DNA from: Colwellia sp. E2M01
GTDB lineage: Bacteria; Pseudomonadota; Gammaproteobacteria; Enterobacterales; Alteromonadaceae
Assembly: GCF_018860585.1 (NCBI RefSeq)
Contig: NZ_JAHKPR010000036.1
Coordinates: 1 to 49,720 of the forward strand
Direction of reading: 5' to 3'
Length of the DNA: 49,720 nucleotides
The position numbers and the translations under genes are program-made. Position 1 is the stretch's first letter. Each line of letters starts with the position of its first letter. The notes under the pieces are model-generated. The model did not search any database, was not told the origin of the DNA, and saw only the letters and a list, made by a program, of their open reading frames with translations. This document shows positions 1-9,780 of this stretch, in pieces.

Positions 1-2798
1 TCTGTTGCGGCACCTGTTGCCGTACCGGTAATAGCTGCGACGCCATTAACACCGGTAATAGTAATAGTGATATTTTGTTGTGTACCATCAGCTGATGTTA
101 CGCTAATAATATCAGTCATAGTGCCGTTATTTACTAATGCTTGTACATTTGCGTTGGCATTATTTAATGCATAGCTCCAAGCTCCTGCGGCATTAATACT
201 GAACGTTCCATAAGTTTTGGCTAGCGAAGTTTGTGCTGTAAATGAAGATTCATTAATATCAACATCCGTAACAGTTAATGTACCCGTTGCATTAGTTCCG
301 TTATCTTCTATTGTCCCACCTGTTATATCGCCTCCAATAGTTGCAGGATCATTTGCTCCGGCTACAGTAATGGTGATATTTTGATTAGCAGAAGTACTGC
401 CGTCACCGTCGGAGACCGTGACTCGAACATTTCTTGCGCCAGTAGTAGGTGCGGCGGAATCTGTATTGGTATATGTTATTGCCTTTAAAAGTTCCTGTAT
501 GTTTGCAGGTGTCGCACTTGCGTTAAAGTCAACGACAAAGTCATTACCAACCGTAATATTATTTGCTAGCGTTCCTATTACTGTGCCGCCAACACTAACA
601 TTTGATCCGGCAGTAGTACCGGAAAGTGAAACACTACCTGCTGTATTTAAAGCTATTAAATCTTCTGCTGCATCTTCTCCTGAGGTTATAGTTACAGTGA
701 GATTACCAGTATCAAAGTCTGCACTATCTGCATCAGTTAACGTTAAAGCCGTACCTTGATCGATAATGACAGCGCCACTATCTTCGGTATAGGTGAAACT
801 ATCGCCGCCTAAGTTAGTTATAACAGGAGCAACATTTGCAGCAACTGTTTCAACATAATCAGATAAGTTTCCCGTATGATAATACGCGTCATAGCTACCG
901 CTATCTTCAGATGCTAATATGATGGTGTTATTAGTCGTATCCAACTCAAAGTTTTTTAAATTCCCATTAAGAGAGAGTATATTCCCGTCAAACCAAGTGG
1001 TGCCATCATAAGCCTGAATAAATGTGTCAGTACTAGTTTTTATGGCTATATAGAAATAAGTTCCATCAGTTTGAATACCATAAGAGGTTAGGTTCGTATG
1101 ACCACTACGAGTAATTTCAGTACTGACATGACTGCCAGACTTATTAGTACCATAATATGCTTTATTATCACTATTATATACATAATGCATGTAACCATTA
1201 CTGTCGAGTAACATTCCAGACATATAATTTCCGGGATCATTAATTGCCGCAAGAAACAACACCTTAGCAGTAGGTGATGAAGAGTCCATGACATAATATT
1301 CTGGAGAATTTAATTTAGGGGCAGTACCAAAATCATTTTGAAACACTACTTTTTCAGTGCCATTGCTACTTGTAAGTACAAAAGTATTCCCAAAGTCTTT
1401 ACTTGCATTTCTCGCATTAGAATACACCAATGTATTCACCCAAGAACCGCTAGCATCGGTAACATAACGAGCTTCCACTACATCATTAGAGCCATTACCA
1501 TCCCATTCACTTTGATCGACAGAAAATGAAGCATGTACTTTACCATCGCTATCTAAAGCTATACTCACCTCACCGATGGAGATTTGTCTATTACTAATTC
1601 CAGAGTCAGCCTCGGTATAAACCTCTTGAAATGCCCACGATCCAGAAGAATATTTTCCATACCATAGGTTTTGATGATGACCATTAATGCTAGGGCTTGG
1701 CCCTGGTGATGCGTCAGAAAAACGCACTGGAAAAACGAAGTGGACATCCCCATTTGCATCAATTAATAAGTCTGAATCTCCATCATTAGTTGCGATAGAG
1801 CCAGCAGCTGAATTTACTGCTTTAATATCGGTTATAGAAAAAGAGCTAACAGGCACGAAAGAAGTGCCATTAAACTTTTTAATATGGAATGCATAAGGGC
1901 TAGTGGCATCTTTATAATGAAAATAACGCTCACCATCTAAACCAACTTTAGCTGTTGCATTTGTCCAACTAGTAGAATCTACCACCAAACCCGCATTAAA
2001 CATAACACTATAAGATGTTGGTTCTGCGGGTTGCTCATTACTTGCATTAATAACAACGATATAGGCAATATAACTTTTTCCTGCTGTCATCCCCGTAAAA
2101 TTCAATGTTGCGGCTTGGCTAATTGTACTAGCTGTTTGATAATCTGTAGCTGCAGCCCCACTACCATCCGTACCAGCCTGAACTTGAGCAGTACTTGGTG
2201 CTGTTTTTGTTGACTCTAAAAGTACAACATGAACGGTACCCTCTTGATTAGATGAAACATCAACAGTCACAGTTGTTGTGGTTTTATTGCTAACCCTTAC
2301 ATTTGAAACCGTTGCATAACTAACAGCAGCGTGCCATGTACCCGGATAGCTTGCACAATTAGTTGCATTAAAGTAGGTGCTAGTATTTGTAAAATATGTT
2401 CCCCAAGTTATATGACAATGATTGTAGCCTGCGTCATGTGCAAATTCTTTTCTATATTGCTTAGCTCCGAGCTCTCCAGAAAGCACGTTGGGATTTATAT
2501 TAGTAGGGAGAAGTAGGCCTTCTTCTTCGAGATAAGATAATACATCTTCTTGTACTTTAATTTTTCTATTAACATGGTTTGTATTAGTGCCAAATACATT
2601 AAAAGGGTTAACATCAGCATTTGAGTTTCTAGTATCAGTGGCTTCACTATTTTTTAGCGAGTCAGCAACTGTGCTTTTTACACTGATGGCTTTGAATTTA
2701 TTTTTGTTACTTCGACTCAAGTTACGTGTACTAGCTTGCGCTGGTGCGCCAAGCAACAACATAGGAAGTAATGCTTTAGCAATTGTTTGTTTTTTCAT
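1..2798 (-). CDS. Large secreted/surface protein, propeller-like repeats plus cadherin-like and VCBS domains (3' end beyond window)
   Basis: The frame is open from the ATG at 2798 to the window edge (about 932 codons, no stop), so the C-terminus is missing. Residues 1-22 form a signal peptide (MKKQTIAKALLPMLLLGAPAQA). A region of unknown type containing two Cys follows, then a fibronectin-III-like segment (about 155-265). About residues 270-640 form a probable beta-propeller with recurring D-x-[DN]-G-x-[VM]-H motifs (DANGDVHFVF, DSDGKVHASF, DSNGYMHYVY). From about 650 there is a cadherin-like domain (NVAPVITNLGG, LTDADSADFDTGNLTV). A VCBS-type repeat begins near 815 (NDPATIGGDITGG, YGTFSINAAGAWSYALNN) and another starts at the edge. 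Such proteins are usually exported adhesins or matrix proteins, often by type I secretion; the C-terminal export signal is not visible. The start overlaps the stop of the upstream DUF4915 gene as ATGA, so the two are co-translated. The adhesin role is inference. Confidence 0.85.
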   Translation of the reverse strand, partial: MKKQTIAKALLPMLLLGAPAQASTRNLSRSNKNKFKAISVKSTVADSLKNSEATDTRNSNADVNPFNVFGTNTNHVNRKIKVQEDVLSYLEEEGLLLPTNINPNVLSGELGAKQYRKEFAHDAGYNHCHITWGTYFTNTSTYFNATNCASYPGTWHAAVSYATVSNVRVSNKTTTTVTVDVSSNQEGTVHVVLLESTKTAPSTAQVQAGTDGSGAAATDYQTASTISQAATLNFTGMTAGKSYIAYIVVINASNEQPAEPTSYSVMFNAGLVVDSTSWTNATAKVGLDGERYFHYKDATSPYAFHIKKFNGTSFVPVSSFSITDIKAVNSAAGSIATNDGDSDLLIDANGDVHFVFPVRFSDASPGPSPSINGHHQNLWYGKYSSGSWAFQEVYTEADSGISNRQISIGEVSIALDSDGKVHASFSVDQSEWDGNGSNDVVEARYVTDASGSWVNTLVYSNARNASKDFGNTFVLTSSNGTEKVVFQNDFGTAPKLNSPEYYVMDSSSPTAKVLFLAAINDPGNYMSGMLLDSNGYMHYVYNSDNKAYYGTNKSGSHVSTEITRSGHTNLTSYGIQTDGTYFYIAIKTSTDTFIQAYDGTTWFDGNILSLNGNLKNFELDTTNNTIILASEDSGSYDAYYHTGNLSDYVETVAANVAPVITNLGGDSFTYTEDSGAVIIDQGTALTLTDADSADFDTGNLTVTITSGEDAAEDLIALNTAGSVSLSGTTAGSNVSVGGTVIGTLANNITVGNDFVVDFNASATPANIQELLKAITYTNTDSAAPTTGARNVRVTVSDGDGSTSANQNITITVAGANDPATIGGDITGGTIEDNGTNATGTLTVTDVDINESSFTAQTSLAKTYGTFSINAAGAWSYALNNANANVQALVNNGTMTDIISVTSADGTQQNITITITGVNGVAAITGTATGAAT

Positions 2799-3961
2799 AA
2801 TGCGTGCTCCGTAAAGTCGAATAAGTGTCGTGTCAATGAACTGCTAGTTTGTAGAAGTTCAGGGCTAGTACTGTTAGGGATAATGGCAATATCGTAAAGT
2901 TGGGTAATATCGCCTTCAAATTTAATATGTGCTATTTCTTCCCCTGTATCGGGGTTAATAATCCAAATACCTGCAAAGGTTTCTTCATACATTTCAGATA
3001 ATGGTGTTGGGTTTTTAAGCTCACTAGAGCGAATTTTCGAGGTGCATAAAAACATTAAACCATCATGAAAATTAATGCCTCGAGTAAACCCAGGTACTTT
3101 GAAAAATTCTGTTTTTTCTTTGGTCTTGATGTTGTATTTCCACACATTACCAAGTCCTGATTCACAAACATACACAAAACCATTATGAACTTTAGGTGAG
3201 TGCGGCATGATCATTCCTTCAATAAGGATTTCATCCGTGTCTATATCAATAAGTGTTCCATAATCGATACGTCCTTCTGACCATGAGTCACGGGAGTCTT
3301 CCATATTAAAGGTGGTTACATACTTAGGTTTTCCATCTTGCATTGCCATACCATTTAGATGGCATCTATCTTCAGGCACAAGTTCAGAAATGAATTTAGG
3401 TTTCCAACGCGCTACAAAAGAATGCTCTGCGGTAAGCGTTGATAAACAGGAAAAGGTGGAGTTAACAACCCATAATCCTTCGTCTCCCCAGGCTATATCA
3501 TGAATATTGATCATGCCAGTTGTTAATGAAGCTCGCTGTAAGTAGAGGGAATCAGAAATTTTAACATCGTTGAGCGCAATTTCTCTTTCTTTTTGCAGAG
3601 CTTGTTGTTGCTCCTGATCTTTTTCAAGGACTTTTTTACTCATGCGAGTTGTGTCATCTAGTTCTTGGTTTTTTATTTTATGTAGTAGAATATTACTTTT
3701 TTTAAATTCTAATACCTGATTTAAGGTGCCTAAAGTAATACGATCTTCATCAGCATATATCCCCATTGGTCGAGGAAAAGCTTTAAATCGTGTCGTGATG
3801 GTTTGACCATCGCTCTGAATTAAAATTAGTCGAGCGCTTTGATAGCTTGTGACGGCCAATGAAACATTTAATGCTTTTAAAATTTTTGGGAAGTTGTCTG
3901 TTGATATACTTGAAAAATCAAACTCGACATCGTTTAACTCTTCACTTTTATTATCGTTCAT
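2795..3961 (-). CDS. TIGR03032/DUF4915 family protein
   Basis: This 388-residue protein has no signal peptide or membrane segment, so it is probably cytoplasmic. The N-terminal block (LAVTSYQSARLILI, FPRPMGIYADEDRITLGT) and later WGDEGLWVVNSTFSCLS and PHSPKVHNGFVYVCESGLGNVW match my recollection of the TIGR03032/DUF4915 family, which looks like a beta-propeller and has no established function. Residues about 97-130 are charged and Gln/Lys/Glu-rich (a likely coiled coil). The gene is the middle member of a three-gene overlapping operon: its start lies 11 bp inside the upstream protease gene and its stop overlaps the start of the giant-protein gene by 4 bp. An AAGAGA ribosome site precedes the ATG. 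Tight coupling suggests it helps make, modify or regulate the exported giant protein; that is inference. Confidence 0.75.
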   Translation of the reverse strand: MNDNKSEELNDVEFDFSSISTDNFPKILKALNVSLAVTSYQSARLILIQSDGQTITTRFKAFPRPMGIYADEDRITLGTLNQVLEFKKSNILLHKIKNQELDDTTRMSKKVLEKDQEQQQALQKEREIALNDVKISDSLYLQRASLTTGMINIHDIAWGDEGLWVVNSTFSCLSTLTAEHSFVARWKPKFISELVPEDRCHLNGMAMQDGKPKYVTTFNMEDSRDSWSEGRIDYGTLIDIDTDEILIEGMIMPHSPKVHNGFVYVCESGLGNVWKYNIKTKEKTEFFKVPGFTRGINFHDGLMFLCTSKIRSSELKNPTPLSEMYEETFAGIWIINPDTGEEIAHIKFEGDITQLYDIAIIPNSTSPELLQTSSSLTRHLFDFTEHAL

Positions 3962-5102
3962 TCAAATCTCTTTTCATGTTTTCTACAATTGAACTTATTG
4001 ATTTATGTTTATTGTTCGATAGCTGTAATGCTAACAATCCACTGATAACGGGGGCCGCCGCGGAGGTGCCATTAAAATTTCCATAACCACCATTTTTAAG
4101 GGTCGTTTCTAAATTACCAGAGATGAAGAAATCGACTAAATCACCATAATTACTATAGGATTGTGTTGCACCAACTGTTATGACTTCTTCAATGGAGGCT
4201 TCTATAGAATAAGGCTTTATCTCTTGATGCTGATTTCCAGCAGCATAAACAATGGCTACATTGCTAGAAAGGTGTTTTATAACATCATATATAGGCTCTA
4301 AAAGAAGCGGAGAATTCCAACTGCAATTGATAATATCTGCTCCAGCTTTAGCTGCCACAGTTAATGCTAAAATAGTATCAGAAGTTAAATTTATTGTTTG
4401 TCTAATTGCTATTAGATTCGCGTGTGGCGCTATTCCATTGATACCTATGTTATTATGTTTTGCGAAGATAATTCCGGCGACTTTAGTGCCATGAGTATCA
4501 AGTTTATCTTGAGGTTTTGATGTTAACCTTTTCAGGTTAGCGTCATAAGAAAATATAACTTGGGTCGAAATTAAGTCTTCATGATTTAGGTTAAAACCAT
4601 CATCAATGATAGCTATATTGACACCTTCCCCAAAATTGTCGTGCTGTAGCATTTTATGTTTATAATGTTTAACTAGTTCTTTCGTTGAAATATCATTGCT
4701 ACCAGTAAAACTATAGAAACGTTTTTGTAAAATATTCGGTTGCGCATAAATAATATAGCTTTTAGTAGACAGCTCTTGAGAATATGTTAATGGATCTGTT
4801 GATTTAACTAAGAAAAGATTAGAATTTTCTAGAAAAGCTAACTGAACTGCAGGCTTATTTAACTTTGCTATCAAGGATTGCTTACCAAGTTTTGTTTTTA
4901 TTATTACTTCAGGAACTATTGTGAATTTTTGGCTATCAATAATTACTGAGTTACCGAAGTTTTTAAAAAAATGGCGGTCAACAGAAGTAGAGTTGTCTGC
5001 TAATGTTCCTGCTGAATAACAAAAAGAATAAAATAATACGATATAAGGGAATGCTCTAAAAATATTTATATATAGACATAAACAAGTAACGCTACCTACC
5101 AT
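3951..5102 (-). CDS. Subtilisin-like serine protease (peptidase family S8)
   Basis: The 383-residue protein carries an intact subtilase triad: Asp167 (AIIDDGFNLNHED), His204 (DTHGTKVAGI) and Ser347 (FNGTSAAAPVISG), with the oxyanion Asn290 in YAAGN. A hydrophobic N-terminal segment (about 10-32) suggests export or anchoring. Residues 35-150 look like a subtilase propeptide/N-terminal region ending before the Asp box. The start ATG at 5102 has GGAAGA upstream at plausible distance, though a start a few codons downstream cannot be excluded. It is the first gene of the operon with DUF4915 and the giant secreted protein, which makes the giant protein or other surface proteins a natural substrate candidate. 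The family call is secure; the substrate is inference. Confidence 0.88.
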   Translation of the reverse strand: MVGSVTCLCLYINIFRAFPYIVLFYSFCYSAGTLADNSTSVDRHFFKNFGNSVIIDSQKFTIVPEVIIKTKLGKQSLIAKLNKPAVQLAFLENSNLFLVKSTDPLTYSQELSTKSYIIYAQPNILQKRFYSFTGSNDISTKELVKHYKHKMLQHDNFGEGVNIAIIDDGFNLNHEDLISTQVIFSYDANLKRLTSKPQDKLDTHGTKVAGIIFAKHNNIGINGIAPHANLIAIRQTINLTSDTILALTVAAKAGADIINCSWNSPLLLEPIYDVIKHLSSNVAIVYAAGNQHQEIKPYSIEASIEEVITVGATQSYSNYGDLVDFFISGNLETTLKNGGYGNFNGTSAAAPVISGLLALQLSNNKHKSISSIVENMKRDLNER

Positions 5103-5437
5103 TCAAATATCTTCCAACGTTTTATTTTTAATTATTGAATAACAAATCAAATCTACTGGGTAATTACGAAGACTTATTTAGGACTTTGAAATTATTTTTT
5201 ATAAAGTTTTAGGCTTTACAAGGGGGATATAATTTATTGCCTTTAGTATAGGCCTAATAAAATATTAGGCAAATAGTTTATATGATTGCCTGTGTTGATG
5301 ATTTAAGTACTACATAATTAACAATACCCTTACATGCCCTATTAAATTTAGCTTGTGATCAATGAAAAACTCATAAAATGAACGCCGGCCTTAAACTTAC
5401 TTAGGATGAAAATTTAAGGCCGTGTTTTGAGTTATTA
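5103..5437. other. Intergenic region upstream of the protease operon
   Basis: This AT-rich 335-bp gap between mrcA and the S8 protease gene (both minus strand) has no credible ORF. It should contain the promoter of the protease operon. Two inverted repeats are visible: a compact 8-bp stem with a 3-nt loop at 5252-5270 (gcctaata/tattaggc), which has no T-run and might be an operator or RNA hairpin, and the mrcA-side stem-loop at 5386-5422 listed separately. Confidence 0.6.
5386..5422 (-). terminator. Probable terminator of mrcA
   Basis: Perfect 10-bp arms cggccttaaa (5386-5395) and tttaaggccg (5413-5422) with a 17-nt loop lie just after the mrcA stop at 5438. The downstream T-tract on the minus strand is interrupted, so termination strength is uncertain. 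Confidence 0.5.
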
Positions 5438-8020
5438 TTAAAACAGTTCTTCTTCTATATCCACTTGCCCACCAGATAGTATTTCACGAGTATTATCTTC
5501 TACCACAAACTCTGTTGGCACATTGCGATAACGGAAATATTCAAATTCAGTACTTTTATCTGTTTTGGTGGTTAACTTTCCTGTCTCTTTGTCTATGCGT
5601 ATAGACACCATATCTACCGGTGGCTGGAAAGGTTCAAATTCTACTTCCTCCAACGCTATTCTCATAAAATCAATCCATGCGGGTTGTGCGGACTTAGCAC
5701 CAAATTCATTACCTGTTATTTGATTCTTACCTAAATTATTATTGTAAACAGTTTGCCCTAATGTATGGCTTGGATCATCAAAACCAATCCATGAGGTAGT
5801 AACTAAACGACGGCTATAACCTGAGAACCATGCATCTTTTGCTTCGTTGGTTGTTCCTGTTTTACCAGAAATATCTCGTCTCTTGAGAGTTCTTGCGCGC
5901 CAACCAGTACCTTGCCAACCATGTTTCGCCGACCAATCAGCGCCCCAAATAGCACTATTTAGCGCTTGCGTGATTAAAAAGGCATTTTGTGCACTGATAA
6001 CTCGTGGCGCTAAATTTGTTTCTTCAGTCGACTCATCTTCCTCTATATTTAATAATGCGCTGTCTGTTTGTTTATAACTGTTGAATAAATCGTTGTCGTT
6101 AATAGGTGCAGATACTTGTTCAGTGTTTTCTTCCGATTTTTTATCGACAATACATGAGCCACAAGCTACCGCAGGGTTTGCTTGATAGATAACTTCCCCA
6201 AGACTATTCTCAATACGCTCAATTAAATAAGGCTTAATTAAAAAACCACCATTAGCAAATACTGCAAAACCTGTGGCAACTTCTAAAGGCGATAAAGAAG
6301 CGGAGCCAAGTGCTAAAGATTCATTGCGTGGTAAATCATCTTCTTCAAAGCCAAACTTGGTTAAATGGCTCACCGTTTCATTAACACCAATACTTTTTAA
6401 TAGTCGTACCGCAATAACGTTTTTAGATTGCGCTAAGGCTAATTTAACCCTTAAAGGACCAACATAAGTTTCAGGTGAATTTTTAGGGCGCCAAACCACA
6501 CCTGAGCTTTTATCCCATTGATTTATTGGTGCATCATTAACAAGTGATGCTAAGGTAAACCCATTATCTAAAGCAGCTGAATAGAGGAAAGGCTTAATAT
6601 TAGAGCCCACTTGACGCTTAGCTTGCGTGACACGATTAAATTGGCTTTGTGCAAAGCTAAAACCGCCAACTGCAGCTTTAATAGCTCCATCATCAGGAGA
6701 CAATGAAACAATAGCAGCACTTACTGTTGGTAATTGCCCTAAACGATAATTACCATCTTCAGTTTTTCGTACCAATATAACATCACCAAATGCCAGTATA
6801 TCTTGTGCTGTTTGAGGTGGTCTACCTTGTTTTTGATCATTAATATAAGGACGAGCCCAAGATAATCCATCCCAATTTATCGTTGCTGTTTCATCATTAT
6901 TAAGGTGAATGCTAACAGATTTTTCGTCAACAGCGACGACAACAGCAGGCTCTAATGTTTGATAATGTTCTACCTTAGCTAGTGCATTGTTTAGTTCATC
7001 TAACGATAATGGAGTAACTTGATCGTTGTCGGTCGAGTTTGAGTGTGGCCTGATTGAGGTAATTGGACCACGATAACCATGACGTTGATCATAATTAAAT
7101 AAATTATTTACTAAGGCATCTTTTGCCGCTGTTTGTAATGTCGAGGTAATCGTTGTGAATACTTTATAGCCTTCAGTGTACACTTTATCCTTACCGTAAC
7201 GTTCAAGCACTTCTTGATGAGCCATTTCAGCTATATAAGGTGCGGTTAACTCTATTTCTGCGCCATGTCTTTTACCTGTAATAGGAGCGTTTTTAGCAGT
7301 TTGATACTCTGATTCAGTGATATAGCCACTGACAAGCATTCTACCTAACACTACAGAACGACGCGCTTTGGCACGTTTAGGTGACCGAATAGGGTTTAAA
7401 GTAGAAGGTGCTTTAGGTAAACCCGCTAAAACGGCTATTTGCGCGAGTTCAAGCTCATTTAATGATTTTCCATAATAAACTTGGGCTGCGGCACCAAAAC
7501 CGAATGATCTATGGCCTAATGGAATTTTATTGATATACAGCATTAAAATTTCATCTTTGGTGAGCAGGTGCTCAATATGAAATGATAAAAATATTTCTCT
7601 AATCTTACGGGTATAGGTTACTTCGCGGGTTAAAAAGAAGTTACGCGCTACTTGCATGGTTATAGTACTAGCACCACCTTTGTCTTGTCCCATTAGTTTT
7701 GCAAGAATAGCTCGTCCTAAACCAATAGGGTCTACACCGAAGTGCATATAAAACCTATCGTCTTCCGTTGCTAATAACGCATCTATTAATTGTTGAGGAA
7801 CTTCATCAAGGGTTAACGGAATTCGCTTTTTTTCTCCAAATTGTGAAATTAATAAGCCATCTTTGCTATATATTTGTAATGGTGTTTGCCAATGTAAATC
7901 TTTTAAAGATTCAACACTCGGTAATTCAGAACGCATTGAAAGATACAAACCATAAATAGCAATAGATGTCAAAATTAATAGTATAAAAAGGATTTTTAAT
8001 ATATTTTTGATTGAAAACAC
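5438..8020 (-). CDS. mrcA: Penicillin-binding protein 1A (bifunctional transglycosylase/transpeptidase)
   Basis: This enzyme polymerises and cross-links peptidoglycan at the inner membrane. The 860 residues start with a membrane anchor (about 8-28), then the GT51 domain with catalytic Glu86 in ATEDDRFYMHFG and motifs GGASTITMQVARN, RKIREIFLS and AAQVYYGKSLNELELAQ. An OB-like region follows, then the transpeptidase with nucleophile near 472 (SNIKPF), SKN near 530 and KTG near 719 (SGKTGTTNEAKDAWFSGYS). All catalytic motifs are intact and the length is normal for PBP1A. The start codon is GTG at 8020 without an obvious Shine-Dalgarno; it immediately precedes the hydrophobic anchor. The gene is divergent from pilM, as in many gammaproteobacteria. 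Confidence 0.95.
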   Translation of the reverse strand: MFSIKNILKILFILLILTSIAIYGLYLSMRSELPSVESLKDLHWQTPLQIYSKDGLLISQFGEKKRIPLTLDEVPQQLIDALLATEDDRFYMHFGVDPIGLGRAILAKLMGQDKGGASTITMQVARNFFLTREVTYTRKIREIFLSFHIEHLLTKDEILMLYINKIPLGHRSFGFGAAAQVYYGKSLNELELAQIAVLAGLPKAPSTLNPIRSPKRAKARRSVVLGRMLVSGYITESEYQTAKNAPITGKRHGAEIELTAPYIAEMAHQEVLERYGKDKVYTEGYKVFTTITSTLQTAAKDALVNNLFNYDQRHGYRGPITSIRPHSNSTDNDQVTPLSLDELNNALAKVEHYQTLEPAVVVAVDEKSVSIHLNNDETATINWDGLSWARPYINDQKQGRPPQTAQDILAFGDVILVRKTEDGNYRLGQLPTVSAAIVSLSPDDGAIKAAVGGFSFAQSQFNRVTQAKRQVGSNIKPFLYSAALDNGFTLASLVNDAPINQWDKSSGVVWRPKNSPETYVGPLRVKLALAQSKNVIAVRLLKSIGVNETVSHLTKFGFEEDDLPRNESLALGSASLSPLEVATGFAVFANGGFLIKPYLIERIENSLGEVIYQANPAVACGSCIVDKKSEENTEQVSAPINDNDLFNSYKQTDSALLNIEEDESTEETNLAPRVISAQNAFLITQALNSAIWGADWSAKHGWQGTGWRARTLKRRDISGKTGTTNEAKDAWFSGYSRRLVTTSWIGFDDPSHTLGQTVYNNNLGKNQITGNEFGAKSAQPAWIDFMRIALEEVEFEPFQPPVDMVSIRIDKETGKLTTKTDKSTEFEYFRYRNVPTEFVVEDNTREILSGGQVDIEEELF

Positions 8021-8146
8021 AGCAAAATACCAATAAGTGGTTAGAATTTTAAGATAATGCTAGTATATAGTGTAAAAGCATGTAATAAATGTATTTATGC
8101 GTATTTTGCGTCTAAAATAATTACAAAAATAAAATTGTAGGTCGTT

Positions 8147-9226
8147 ATGCTAGACAAATTGTTTAAAAATAAAAACTCAATGATGGTAGGGATCGATATC
8201 GGTTCTCATTCGGCAAAAGCCGTTTTACTGAGTCAGGGAAGCGAAGGTTTTGTGATCGAAGACTTCGCGATTGAGCTTATGCCTCGTGGAACTGTAGTCG
8301 ATCGTGAAATTCAAGATATAGAAGCCGTAGGTAATGTTATTGCTAAGCTGAGAAAGAATATCTCAGCCAAAGCTACAGACGCAGCCGCTGCAGTATCAGG
8401 GCAAACAGTAATCACGAAGGTGATTTATATGGATGTTGCCTTAACTGAAGACGAGCTTGCCAGCCAAATAGAAATTGAAGCTGATAGTCTTATTCCATTC
8501 CCTTTGGATGAAGTTAGCTTAGATTTTGAGACTTTGGATGTTAATGAGTCTGATCCTAGTAAAGTAAACGTTTTATTAAGCGCTGCTCGTACTGAATCTA
8601 TTGAAGCTCGTGTTGCCGCCCTAGATGCTGGGGACTTTCAAGCCAAAGTCATTGACGTTGAGTCTTATGCTGTTGGTCGCTCTTACGATCTTTGTTTAAC
8701 TCAACTTCCTGAAGATGCAAAAGATAAAGTTGTTGCTATTGTTGATATTGGCTCAACGGTAACACTATTTTCTGCTACTAATGCAGGCAAACATATTTAT
8801 AGTCGAGATCAGATGTTTGGTGGTGAGCAATATACACGTTCTATTGTTTCATATTACAACAAATCATTTGAGCAGGCTGAAGAAGCTAAAACATCGAATG
8901 ACTTACCTCCTAACTATACTTTTGAAGTATTAGCCCCGTTCCATACTGTATTAATGCAGCAAATTCGTCGTGCAATACAAATGTTTTTGACGACAAGTGG
9001 ACAAGAAAAAGTAGATTACTTATTAATTTCAGGCGGAACAGCTGCTTTAGAAGGTATTGGCGATTTATTAACTGATGAGCTTGGTATACATACTGTAATC
9101 GCTAATCCGTTTCATGATATGACTATTAGTGATTCAGTTGATAAAGATGAACTGGCTAAAGTTGCACCACAATTAATGGTAGCAACAGGATTGGCTTTAA
9201 GGAGTTTTTCGCCATGGCACATATAA
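8147..9226 (+). CDS. pilM: Type IV pilus inner-membrane platform protein PilM
   Basis: PilM is a cytoplasmic actin-like ATP-binding protein that binds the N-terminus of PilN and links the pilus assembly platform to the motor. The 359 residues show the actin-like phosphate-binding motif GIDIGSHSAKAVLLS near the start, a second phosphate motif (VAIVDIGSTVTLFSA) in the middle and the adenosine motif LLISGGTAALEGIGDLL near the end. It is the first gene of pilMNOPQ; its 3' end overlaps the pilN start by 13 bp. The divergent gap to mrcA (8021-8146) must hold the operon promoter. Confidence 0.95.
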   Translation: MLDKLFKNKNSMMVGIDIGSHSAKAVLLSQGSEGFVIEDFAIELMPRGTVVDREIQDIEAVGNVIAKLRKNISAKATDAAAAVSGQTVITKVIYMDVALTEDELASQIEIEADSLIPFPLDEVSLDFETLDVNESDPSKVNVLLSAARTESIEARVAALDAGDFQAKVIDVESYAVGRSYDLCLTQLPEDAKDKVVAIVDIGSTVTLFSATNAGKHIYSRDQMFGGEQYTRSIVSYYNKSFEQAEEAKTSNDLPPNYTFEVLAPFHTVLMQQIRRAIQMFLTTSGQEKVDYLLISGGTAALEGIGDLLTDELGIHTVIANPFHDMTISDSVDKDELAKVAPQLMVATGLALRSFSPWHI

Positions 9227-9780
9227 ACCTACTTCCTTGGCGTGAAGCTGCACTCAAGGCACAACAAAAACAATACTTTACTATATTATCTGTCGTTGCT
9301 GTTATTTCGTTAGCACTGGTTCTTTCAGTTAACTTTTACTACCAGGCTCGTATTGATGGCCAAGCGAGTAAAAATCAATATTTGAAAAACGAAATAGCCC
9401 AATTAGATATTCAAATTGCCGAAATAAAGCTTTTAAATGATAAAAAAGCGGCATTACAAAAACGTATCAATGTAGTAGAACAATTACAACGTAGTCGAAA
9501 CGTAGGTACGCAAGTACTAGACGAAATAGCAAAAATAATTCCTAATGGTATTTATATTATTGAATTAGAAAAGCAAGGTAATACGTTACAGCTTACAGGT
9601 AAAAGTGAGTCTAATAACCACCTAGCTAATATGATTCGAGCTGTTGAATTATCTGACTTATTTGTTGATGCTACACCTGAGTCGATTACTGCTGATGACG
9701 GTTCTCCTAAATTACTGAGTAGCTTTAAAATGAAAGTTAAAATAAAAGGCTTAGTTGATGAAGATAAGGGGAGCAAATAA
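9214..9780 (+). CDS. pilN: Type IV pilus assembly protein PilN
   Basis: PilN is a bitopic inner-membrane protein of the pilus alignment complex. The 188 residues open with the diagnostic MAHINLLPWREAALKAQQKQ, the conserved cytoplasmic motif that docks into PilM. One membrane helix (about 22-43) follows, then a coiled coil (about 45-95) and a small periplasmic domain. The ATG lies inside the pilM end and is preceded by AAGGAG; the stop codon overlaps the pilO start as TAATG, indicating coupled translation. Confidence 0.94.
   Translation: MAHINLLPWREAALKAQQKQYFTILSVVAVISLALVLSVNFYYQARIDGQASKNQYLKNEIAQLDIQIAEIKLLNDKKAALQKRINVVEQLQRSRNVGTQVLDEIAKIIPNGIYIIELEKQGNTLQLTGKSESNNHLANMIRAVELSDLFVDATPESITADDGSPKLLSSFKMKVKIKGLVDEDKGSK

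Noticed and set aside
418..759. Plus-strand reading frames in the first 2.8 kb
   Set aside because: They lie inside the long continuous minus-strand frame of the giant protein, whose translation gives coherent domains; the plus frames have low-complexity products and no ribosome sites.
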